From assembly GCA_035534495.1 (NCBI GenBank), contig DATLRW010000197.1, forward strand, positions 1 to 64,000: a stretch of 64,000 nucleotides of DNA, read 5' to 3'. A program made the position numbers and the translations under genes. The stretch comes from JAKASX01 sp035534495. GTDB lineage: Bacteria; Acidobacteriota; Terriglobia; Acidiferrales; UBA7541. Positions 57,522 to 64,000 of this stretch are shown piece after piece (positions within the stretch are counted from its first letter, which is position 1; every line of letters begins with the position of its first letter). Below the pieces are notes generated by a model. That model was given only the letters and a program-made list of their open reading frames with translations, did no database searches and was not told the DNA's origin.

Positions 57522-58355
57522 ATGCAGTGTCCTCAATGTGGCACCAATAATGCCGAGCCCGCCGCAGCCTGCGTTTCCTGCGGGCGGCCCCTCCCGGCGT
57601 ATCGCCGGCCGGAGACGGCGGTTGTCACGGACGAGCCGGGCGAGGACGGGCGGGACTCTTTGGCGCCGGCGCCACCGGGCGGCCCGGAAAGCGCGCGCAT
57701 CGCGCGGCTGGTTCGCGAGGCGGCGCAGGGAAATCCGCATCCCGCGCGAACGCTTCCCGCCGGCCGGGATCGGGAAGAAGACGATATCCTGCGCGATTTC
57801 CTGGCCCTCCTTTTCGATATCAACCGCAAGGTGAACGAGCAGTCTAAAGAGACCGATAAGGAGGCCCTGGCCGCGCTGTATACGGCCAGGTCGTTCCTTT
57901 CCCCCGAGACGATGGGGCGGGCGACGCGCGCGGTGCGCGAGCTGTTCCAGATCAATCGGCGCGTTGCGGCGGAAATGCGAATAGCCCTCGACGGCGTGAA
58001 AGGGCGAATCGAAGGGGCCCAATGGAGCGAGGGGGAAAAGACCCTTTTCTGGCGCGAGTTCCGGCAGGGCTTTGCAGCCCAATTCCGGCTACGTTCCGAG
58101 CTCTTCGAAACGCAGGAGATGTGGGCCAGGGCCACGAGCGAGGTGTATGAGTTCGCGCTGTGCCACAGCGACGAACTCCGCTTCGAGGGCAAGACGGTGC
58201 GCGCCAGCAGCCGGGAGGTTGGCCGGCAGTTCGTCGGGAAACTCAAGCATGCCAAGCATTGCCGCGAGGAATTTCGCGCCGCCGCCGCTCGTCTTCACGA
58301 GGAACAGGTCACGCTGATGATCCAGCGGGGCGTCGCCGCTCCCCCGGCTTCCTAG
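57522..58355 (+). CDS. zinc-ribbon protein with helical domain, unknown function
   Basis: The 277-residue cytoplasmic protein begins with a zinc ribbon, CPQCGTNN then CVSCGRPL at about residues 3-24. An acidic/Pro-rich linker and a long helical region (about 85-270) follow, without transmembrane segments. Its helices are rich in Arg, Glu and Ala (for example EMRIALDGVKGRIEG). I do not recognise the helical part. It lies 27 bases after the secreted repetitive protein and is convergent with the radical SAM gene. The ribbon may bind zinc and mediate protein or nucleic acid contact, which is inference. Confidence 0.7.
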   Translation: MQCPQCGTNNAEPAAACVSCGRPLPAYRRPETAVVTDEPGEDGRDSLAPAPPGGPESARIARLVREAAQGNPHPARTLPAGRDREEDDILRDFLALLFDINRKVNEQSKETDKEALAALYTARSFLSPETMGRATRAVRELFQINRRVAAEMRIALDGVKGRIEGAQWSEGEKTLFWREFRQGFAAQFRLRSELFETQEMWARATSEVYEFALCHSDELRFEGKTVRASSREVGRQFVGKLKHAKHCREEFRAAAARLHEEQVTLMIQRGVAAPPAS

Positions 58356-58470
58356 ATATTTTTTCTCCGGGAAGAAAATCCACGTACAAGCAGTCACAAG
58401 AATGCCTGCCGGTGTACCTGCGGGAATGCCGCGGAAATGGGGTGCCAGCCTTCGGGCCGGCAGGAGATGG

Positions 58471-59955
58471 CTACTCGCTCTGGCAGGCCATGCGCGTCAG
58501 GGTCTGGAAGTGGTAGCCCATGACGGCCAGTGTCATCGCCGTATCGAACGACTGACGGTAATGCATGGCCGCGTCGAGCACGAATTTCCAATAGGCGGCC
58601 CGGTCTCGGCCCAGAACCCCCTGCTTCACGATGGAGCGAGCGAAGCCCATGTAATCGGAGGCGGTGCGCGGCTGGTGGTAAGCGGGCTGGTAATCGGCCA
58701 GGAACCGGCGCGCGCGCTGATAGTAGGCCTCGGCGCTGTAGATGCGCTCGAGAATCGAGCGGTAGCCCTGGATCAGGCGGTCGGCGTTCATTTTCGGGAT
58801 GAAGTTGAGCCGGAGATCCATGTTGTCGCCGGTGCCGTCGTTCAGAATCCGCCCTTCCTTCATCAATCGCTGGTAGAGCTGGGTTCCCCGCACGGCTTGC
58901 AGCAGGCCGACCATGGCGAGCGGGATGGCGCTTTCCTCGATAAATTCGACCTGTTTGTCGAAGACGTCATCGGGATCGTTGTCGAAGCCGACGATGAACC
59001 CGGCCATCACTTCCATGCCATAGTTCTGGATGCGCCGCACGCTTTCGACCAGGCTGCGGCGCGTGTTCTGCATCTTTTGCGCTTCCTTCAAGCTCGATTC
59101 GACCGGCGTTTCGATGCCCAGGAAAACCCGCGTGAACCCGGCGTCCTTCATCATCTGGAGCAGCTGCTTGTCGTCGGCCAGGTTGACCGAAGCCTCGGTC
59201 AGGAACGTGAAGGGATGGCCGTGACGGGCGTTCCAATCGGCGATGGCGGGAAGCAGCTCCTTCACCTTGCGCTTGTTGCCGATGAAATTGTCGTCGACGA
59301 TGAAAACCGACCCGTGCCATTTGGCGTCGTAGACCACGTCCAGTTCCGCCAGGACCTGGGCCGGGCTCTTGGTGCGCGGAACGCGGCCGTAGATTTCGAT
59401 GATGTCGCAGAATTCGCAGTTGAACGGGCAGCCACGCGAATACTGAATGGCCATCCCGCTGTAATACTTCGGGCTGATCAGGCCGACCTCGGGCAGGGGA
59501 GTCTTTTCCATGGAGGGAAGGGCGTGCGCGCGATAGACCGGTTTGGCCTGGCCCGCTTCGATATCCGCCACGAGCGTCGGGATGATTTCCTCGGCTTCGC
59601 CAATCACGATGTGATCGGTGTAACGGCCCAATTCGTCGACGCTGCTGGTGATCGGTCCGCCGACCACGGTCTTCACGCCGCGCCGGCGGCAACGCTCCAG
59701 AATTTCGAGCATCGGCTTCTTCTGCACGAGCATTCCGCTCACGAGCACGATGTCAGCCCAGGCGATGTCGGCGTCGGTCAGCGGGCGAACGTTGGTATCG
59801 ACCAGCCGCTTCTGCCAGTGTTTCGGCAAAAGGGGCGCGATGGTTATCAGGCCGAGCGGCGGATAGGCGGACCGCTTGCCCACGAAGGGAAGGGCGTGCT
59901 TGAAGCTCCAATAGGTGTCTGGCCACTCGGGATAAACTAAGAGAGCTTTTGTCAT
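58471..59955 (-). CDS. B12-binding radical SAM enzyme, HpnP-related (DUF4070)
   Basis: The 494-residue protein has an N-terminal B12-binding domain (about residues 1-135: YPEWPDTYWSF, SAYPPLGLITIA, VVGGPITSS). The radical SAM domain has Cys176, Cys180 and Cys183 in CPFNCEFC, followed by FIVDDNFIGNKRK. A C-terminal DUF4070-like part starts near residue 390. This layout and several matching stretches resemble hopanoid C-2 methylase HpnP, which adds a methyl group at C-2 of hopanoids. Other members methylate other unactivated carbons, so the substrate is open. No hopanoid genes are nearby. The start ATG at 59955 is preferred, as upstream residues are Pro/Ser-rich and unlike the family. Confidence 0.85.
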   Translation of the reverse strand: MTKALLVYPEWPDTYWSFKHALPFVGKRSAYPPLGLITIAPLLPKHWQKRLVDTNVRPLTDADIAWADIVLVSGMLVQKKPMLEILERCRRRGVKTVVGGPITSSVDELGRYTDHIVIGEAEEIIPTLVADIEAGQAKPVYRAHALPSMEKTPLPEVGLISPKYYSGMAIQYSRGCPFNCEFCDIIEIYGRVPRTKSPAQVLAELDVVYDAKWHGSVFIVDDNFIGNKRKVKELLPAIADWNARHGHPFTFLTEASVNLADDKQLLQMMKDAGFTRVFLGIETPVESSLKEAQKMQNTRRSLVESVRRIQNYGMEVMAGFIVGFDNDPDDVFDKQVEFIEESAIPLAMVGLLQAVRGTQLYQRLMKEGRILNDGTGDNMDLRLNFIPKMNADRLIQGYRSILERIYSAEAYYQRARRFLADYQPAYHQPRTASDYMGFARSIVKQGVLGRDRAAYWKFVLDAAMHYRQSFDTAMTLAVMGYHFQTLTRMACQSE

Positions 59956-60149
59956 GATCAGCTTTCTTTCAAATTGACCCAAGCACCTCCAGACTAGTGC
60001 GAACCGAAGCGGCTTGCAAGAGGAAATACCCCAATGGCGACGGGAAGTGGCCGGGAAGGGAATGGCGGGGGGCGGGGGTGGCGATGCCCCGGCCGGGCGA
60101 ACCGGCAACGGGTTGAAAAACGGAGGGGTTCCCGGGACGATTCAAGTCG

Positions 60150-60179
60150 TTGACTCCGGGCTCCTTCGGGCATTAGCAT
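60150..60179 (+). promoter_or_regulatory. sigma-70-type promoter for the molybdenum hydroxylase operon
   Basis: -35 TTGACT (60150-60155) and -10 TAGCAT (60174-60179) with 18 bases between; 5/6 and 4/6 matches. It makes the ATG at 60178 impossible as a start, since that codon lies in the -10. It supports the ATG at 60232, which has GAAGGGG 8 bases upstream. Confidence 0.5.
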
Positions 60180-60231
60180 GGTCCCCGTTTTCGCGATCCA
60201 GTTCTGGAATTCGCCCGAAGGGGCCGTGCCC

Positions 60232-60882
60232 ATGTCAGACAATCCAGGATCACCGGCAAAATCCAAGGGATTAACGCGACGGGAAGTGATCAAGGCCGCG
60301 GTCGCCGTCGGCGGGGTGTCCGCATCGGCCTATCTGTTCCGGGGCTACATTTTTGGCAACCAGGTTCGGCGCGCCTTCGGGTCGGCCCCCGGCTCCATGG
60401 GGCGGTTGATTACGCTGAACGTGAACGGACGCCGCCGCCATGTCGACGTCATGCCGCAAGAGACGCTGGCCATGACGTTGCGATACAAGCTCGGCCTCAC
60501 GGGCACCAAGCTCGGCTGCGACCGCGCCGAGTGCGGCTCCTGTACCGTGCTTCTCGACGATGTGCCCCACTACTCCTGCTCCGTGCTCACGCAGACCGTC
60601 CGCAACCGGAAAATCCTGACGATCGAAGGCCTGGCGGGACCGGATGGAACGCTTCATCCTGTGCAGCAGGGAATCGTCGAGCAACAGGGCTTTCAGTGCG
60701 CCTTCTGCATGTCGGGCTTTATCATGGCTGCCATTGGATTCCTCAAGGTCAACCCGAACCCGACCCGCGAGGAACTGGCGCGGGGAGTTTCCGGCAACCT
60801 TTGCCGGTGTACCGATTACCACAAGATTCTGGACGCGCTGATGCGTGGCGCAGAGCTTTCGCGGGGAGCGAGCCATGCCTGA
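60232..60882 (+). CDS. [2Fe-2S] small subunit of a Tat-exported molybdenum hydroxylase
   Basis: The 216-residue protein carries two [2Fe-2S] clusters that pass electrons from the Mo centre to FAD. Cys96, Cys101, Cys104 and Cys116 form the plant-ferredoxin-like cluster (GCDRAECGSCTV...C). Cys156, Cys159, Cys191 and Cys193 form the second (CAFC, CRC). The N-terminus has a twin-arginine signal (LTRREVIKAAVAVGG), so the complex is probably folded in the cytoplasm and exported, as with E. coli PaoA of the periplasmic aldehyde oxidoreductase PaoABC. The stop overlaps the large-subunit gene by 8 nt. Confidence 0.9.
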   Translation: MSDNPGSPAKSKGLTRREVIKAAVAVGGVSASAYLFRGYIFGNQVRRAFGSAPGSMGRLITLNVNGRRRHVDVMPQETLAMTLRYKLGLTGTKLGCDRAECGSCTVLLDDVPHYSCSVLTQTVRNRKILTIEGLAGPDGTLHPVQQGIVEQQGFQCAFCMSGFIMAAIGFLKVNPNPTREELARGVSGNLCRCTDYHKILDALMRGAELSRGASHA

Positions 60883-63433
60883 TTCCAAGCAGGAAGGAAC
60901 CGCGGCGCAGGTGCCGCTGGTCACCGCCGATACTCCTGCGGACAAATCGAAGCTGGTCGGCCAGAACTACGTGACGCCCGACCTCTTCGCGAAGGTCACG
61001 GGGCAAGCGAAATACGCCGAGGATTTTCGCGCCGAGGGCATGCTTTTCGCCAAACTCCTGCTCAGCCCCTATCCGCACGCCCGGATTCTGGAAATTGACG
61101 CGTCCCAGGCCCTGGCCATGCCCGGTGTCAGGGCTGTGCTCACGATGAAGGACCTTCCCCCGCCGGCCGATTACATGACCGACCTTGGCGTCCTGATCAA
61201 GGCCAATCCCCTTGGTGAGCGGGGTCTCGCCATGGAGCCGCTTTACCAGGGCGAGCCGATTGCCGCCGTGGCCGCCGTCGACGAGCTCACGGCCGCCGAC
61301 GCGGTCGAGAAGATTCGCGTGACCTACGAGCCCCTGCCCTTCGTGATCGATCCGCTCGCCAGCTTGCGGCCGGGCGGCCCGAATGCGCGCGTCGAAGGCA
61401 ATGTGTGGGGGGTCCTGGGTCCGGAAGCCCCGGTCGGAGCCAAGCGCACCACCCCCGTGCCGGAGGTTCGGGAAATCAAATGGACCGAGGAGGATTTCCG
61501 GGGCTACGACGAGGGCAAGATGCCCACGGGCACGCCGACCGGAGAGTGGTCTTACGGCGATGTCGAAGGCGGCTTCAAGAATGCCGCCCTCGTTCTGGAC
61601 GAATCGTTCCAAACGCCCAACACCAGCCATGAGTGCCTGGAAACGCGCACCTCCATGGCCTATTGGCAGGGCGGAAAGCTGCACCTCTTCGGGAGCACGC
61701 AGAGCACCTCGCAGACCGTCCCGGCCATCGCCCGCTGGATGAACATGAAGCCCGAGGACGTCGTTCTTGTCAGCGAATATACGGGCGGTGGGTACGGCAG
61801 CAAGGTGACCTCCTCGGTTCATCTGATCATTCCCGCCATGCTTTCGAAAAAGTGCCATGCGCCGGTGATGATGCGCATCACGCGCGAGGACGAGAACTAC
61901 ATCGGCCGCGCCCGGCCCAGCCTGACCGGGCGCATGAAAGCCGGTTTCGGCCCGGACGGCCGCCTCCTCGCTCTCGATATGTTCGTCGTGGCCGACAACG
62001 GGCCCTATGACGAGGTGCATGACACCTATATATCGGGTCAGATCGTATCGTTGCTCTATCAGCCGGTGGCCATGCGCTGGCGCGGGATCTCCGTCCTGAC
62101 CAATACGCCGCCGCGTTCGCCGCAAAGCTCGCCCGGCGGTTTGCAGGGCATCACGCTGATGGAGCCGGTCCTGGCCAAAGCGGCCCGCCGGCTGAAAATC
62201 GATCTGCTCGCCATCCACAGAATCAACGCGCCCGAGGGCAAGGCCCCGCTGGGGCCCGCCGTCGACGGTAAACGGGCCCACGCCACCGGTTGCTTCATGA
62301 AGGAGGCGCTCGACCAGGGCGCCCGGCGGTTCCAGTGGGAGGAGCGGCGCAAGGCCAACAGCGGCAAGCGGAACGGCTCGAAGATCCGCGGCGTCGGGGT
62401 GTCCAGCAGCTCGTTCAAAAGCGGTTCGAAAGGGTTCGACGGGCTGTTCGTGATCCAACCCGACGGCAAGATGTACGTCCAGTCCGGCATCGGCAATCTG
62501 GGCACGGAAGATTTCAGCGACGTTCACCGCGTCGCCGCCGAAATGGTCGGGATGCCCTGGGAGAAAGTAGTGGTCACCTGGGGCGACACGAGCAAGCACC
62601 TGCCCTGGACCTGCATTTCCGGGGGCAGCCAGACTGCCCATGCCATGACTCGCGCCGCCTACGCCGCCGCCATGGATGCCATCGGGAAATTGCAGCAAAT
62701 CGCCGCGAAGGACCACGGCGGCCGCCCGGAAAATTACGAGGTCCGCAACGAGCGCGTCTATCGCCAGGGCGGCGGCCCGGTCATGACGTTGGCTCACGCC
62801 GCCCAAAGGGCGATTGCCTTGGGCGGCGTTTACGACGGCCACGAATTGCCCAAGGATATCAATCCCATGACGGTCCGGTCGGCGAAAGCCCTCGCCGGTC
62901 GGGGCCTGATGGGCGTTGCCCGCGACAATTACCGGCAGGACGGCACCGTGTTTTCGTTCGTCGCCTCGTTTGCCGAGGTCGAGATCGACGTCGAAACGGG
63001 AACCTACAAAATCGTCGATTTTCTGGCCGTGGCCGATGCGGGCCGGGTGATTCATCCGGCCGCGATTGGCGGCCAGATCCTCGGCCGGTCCATGCTGGGT
63101 ATCGGTCACGCGATTGGCCAGAAGTGGGTCTTCGACCAGCATCTTGGCCTTCCGGTGGCCCGGCGCTTTTACCAGACCAAGCCGCCGACGATCCTGGATG
63201 CCCCGGCCCGCATGGATTGGGCGGCGCTGAATATCCCCGACCCGGAGGGTCCGGTCGGCGCGAAGGGAATCGGAGAGCCGCCCGTGCCCGGAGGCTGCTG
63301 CGCCATATTGAACGCCATATCGGACGCCCTGGGAGACGACATTTTCCGACGCGCGCCGGTCACGCTGGACATGATCCTGACCTCGCTCGAAAACGGCCAC
63401 CCGGTCATCAGTGGGCTTGCGGCTGATATTTAG
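60875..63433 (+). CDS. molybdopterin-binding catalytic subunit of a xanthine-dehydrogenase-family oxidoreductase
   Basis: The 852-residue subunit binds the molybdopterin cofactor and the substrate. Typical parts are ARTSMAYWQGGKLHLFGSTQ, GGGYGSKVTSS, GGSQTAHAMTRAAYAA, and near the end GAKGIGEPPVPGG with the catalytic Glu (about residue 801). It has no signal peptide and would leave the cell as a passenger of the Tat-tagged small subunit. E. coli PaoC has about 730 residues, so this one is about 120 longer. CoxL form I sequence (VAYRCSFR) is absent, so CO oxidation is unlikely. Aldehydes or N-heterocycles are possible substrates; the sequence does not decide. Confidence 0.9.
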   Translation: MPDSKQEGTAAQVPLVTADTPADKSKLVGQNYVTPDLFAKVTGQAKYAEDFRAEGMLFAKLLLSPYPHARILEIDASQALAMPGVRAVLTMKDLPPPADYMTDLGVLIKANPLGERGLAMEPLYQGEPIAAVAAVDELTAADAVEKIRVTYEPLPFVIDPLASLRPGGPNARVEGNVWGVLGPEAPVGAKRTTPVPEVREIKWTEEDFRGYDEGKMPTGTPTGEWSYGDVEGGFKNAALVLDESFQTPNTSHECLETRTSMAYWQGGKLHLFGSTQSTSQTVPAIARWMNMKPEDVVLVSEYTGGGYGSKVTSSVHLIIPAMLSKKCHAPVMMRITREDENYIGRARPSLTGRMKAGFGPDGRLLALDMFVVADNGPYDEVHDTYISGQIVSLLYQPVAMRWRGISVLTNTPPRSPQSSPGGLQGITLMEPVLAKAARRLKIDLLAIHRINAPEGKAPLGPAVDGKRAHATGCFMKEALDQGARRFQWEERRKANSGKRNGSKIRGVGVSSSSFKSGSKGFDGLFVIQPDGKMYVQSGIGNLGTEDFSDVHRVAAEMVGMPWEKVVVTWGDTSKHLPWTCISGGSQTAHAMTRAAYAAAMDAIGKLQQIAAKDHGGRPENYEVRNERVYRQGGGPVMTLAHAAQRAIALGGVYDGHELPKDINPMTVRSAKALAGRGLMGVARDNYRQDGTVFSFVASFAEVEIDVETGTYKIVDFLAVADAGRVIHPAAIGGQILGRSMLGIGHAIGQKWVFDQHLGLPVARRFYQTKPPTILDAPARMDWAALNIPDPEGPVGAKGIGEPPVPGGCCAILNAISDALGDDIFRRAPVTLDMILTSLENGHPVISGLAADI

Positions 63434-63455
63434 CCGCAAAGGGAGAACGAAAGAA

Positions 63456-64000
63456 CATGGCAATCGTCCGCGAGAGTAGCGCCATCATCCGAGACGTGAT
63501 GCCGGCCTTCGAGCTGTTTCAGCCGACCTCGATCGAGGAGGCGCTGTCCGTGCTGGCCCAATACGGAACCGACGCGTGGGTGCTGGCGGGCGGGATCGAC
63601 AGTTTCGACTGGCTGAAGGATCGCATCAAGCGCCCCAAGGCCGTGGTCGATCTCGGCCGGATACGGGAACTTCGCGGAGTGCGGGAGCTGGCCGGGGGCG
63701 GCGTGGAAATCCGGGCAATGACGACTCTGACCGACGTTGTGCTCCATCCGGCGATCCGGAAAAGTTTCAAGCTCCTCGCCGATGCCGCCGAGTCCGCCGC
63801 CTCCCCGCAAATTCGCAACCAGGGAACCATCGGCGGAAACGTTTCCCAGGATACCCGCTGCTGGTATTACCGCAGCGGCTTCCCCTGTTACCGGGCCGGT
63901 GGAAATATCTGCTATGCGGATACGCCGTATGGCATGAATCGCGAGCACGCCATTTTGGGCGCGGCCCGCTGCGTCGCCGTCAGCCCGTCCGATTCGGCGC
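63456..64000 (+). CDS. FAD-binding subunit of the molybdenum hydroxylase (3' end outside window)
   Basis: The 181 visible residues start at an ATG 22 bases after the large-subunit stop, with a GGGAGAA site upstream. FAD-binding motifs are VLAGGIDSF (about residue 42) and NQGTIGGNVSQD (about 121-132). After these comes a loop with Cys135, Cys144, Cys152 and Cys172. This is the pattern of PaoB and 4-hydroxybenzoyl-CoA reductase beta, where four Cys bind an additional [4Fe-4S] cluster. The remaining part, and any XdhC-type maturation factor, lie beyond the window. Confidence 0.88.

Noticed and set aside
58361..58378. AT-rich inverted repeat TTTTCT-CCGGGA-AGAAAA between convergent genes
   Set aside because: The 6-bp stem is made mostly of A-T pairs and lacks a clear terminator layout, so I do not list it as a feature.
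60178..60882. ATG at 60178 as the start of the [2Fe-2S] subunit
   Set aside because: It lies within a promoter -10 candidate and would put 18 extra residues before the Tat signal; ATG 60232 has its own ribosome site.
60749..63463. 904-residue open frame antisense to the molybdopterin subunit
   Set aside because: Same type of high-GC antisense shadow; the plus strand has all cofactor motifs of the enzyme.

Overview
This is GC-rich chromosomal DNA from a Gram-negative-type bacterium. It has BamD and a TolC-family outer-membrane protein, a Tat-like signal peptide on a molybdo-enzyme subunit, and lipoprotein and signal peptidase I functions. Three things together suggest Acidobacteriota: the order fmt-rsmB-PASTA protein-rpe-bamD, bacillithiol genes (bshB1, bshC) in a Gram-negative-type genome, and a type Ic aspartate aminotransferase. 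That assignment is inference; there is no rRNA in the window. I saw no tRNA, rRNA, CRISPR array, insertion sequence or prophage. Coding density is high and most genes are housekeeping or catabolic.

Layout. 1-4918 (+): tail of fmt, then rsmB, a PASTA protein, rpe and bamD with 4-nt overlaps. 5026-6054 (+): an alpha/beta hydrolase. 6082-14046 (-): an acyl-CoA cluster. In transcription order it holds a B12-dependent acyl-CoA mutase large subunit, an M50 protease gene broken by an in-frame TGA, the B12-binding mutase subunit, a methylcrotonyl-CoA-type carboxyltransferase, HMG-CoA lyase, enoyl-CoA hydratase and a thioesterase. This resembles leucine/branched-chain acyl-CoA breakdown, and the mutase carries isobutyryl-CoA-mutase-type substrate residues. 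14253-16160 (-): TolC-like protein. 16506-22071 (+): pyrE, truA, an aldehyde dehydrogenase, an M20 peptidase and a DMT transporter. 22258-24328 (-): leuCD. 24571-28346 (+): HtrA protease, a peptidoglycan-binding protein and a second aldehyde dehydrogenase. 28404-30308 (-): DUF2339 membrane protein.

30502-33300 (+): hrcA-grpE-dnaJ chaperone operon with tight overlaps but no dnaK and no visible CIRCE. 33389-34657 (-): aminotransferase. 34835-39594 (+): TylF-like methyltransferase, prolyl oligopeptidase, rsmE and a predicted outer-membrane protein. 39632-41807 (-): Nat-type ABC exporter. 42065-48091 (+): lepB, carA (apparently starting at CTG), carB and a HOGA/DapA-type aldolase. 48144-50624: divergent bshB1 and bshC for bacillithiol. 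50762-53895 (+): LacD-type aldolase, YjbQ, HemW and a small protein of unknown function. 54061-58355: an LTXXQ-like periplasmic protein (-), a protein with four zf-TFIIB zinc ribbons, a secreted Gly/Asn/Thr-rich protein and a zinc-ribbon cytoplasmic protein. 58471-59955 (-): a B12-binding radical SAM enzyme related to HpnP. 60232-64000 (+): a three-subunit molybdenum hydroxylase resembling periplasmic PaoABC, with its FAD subunit running off the end.

The points most worth a second look are the Phe/Gln active site of the mutase, the CTG start of carA, the premature stop in the M50 gene, the HpnP-like radical SAM enzyme, the PaoABC-like oxidoreductase with a long catalytic subunit, and the uncharacterised 53.5-58.4 kb block.
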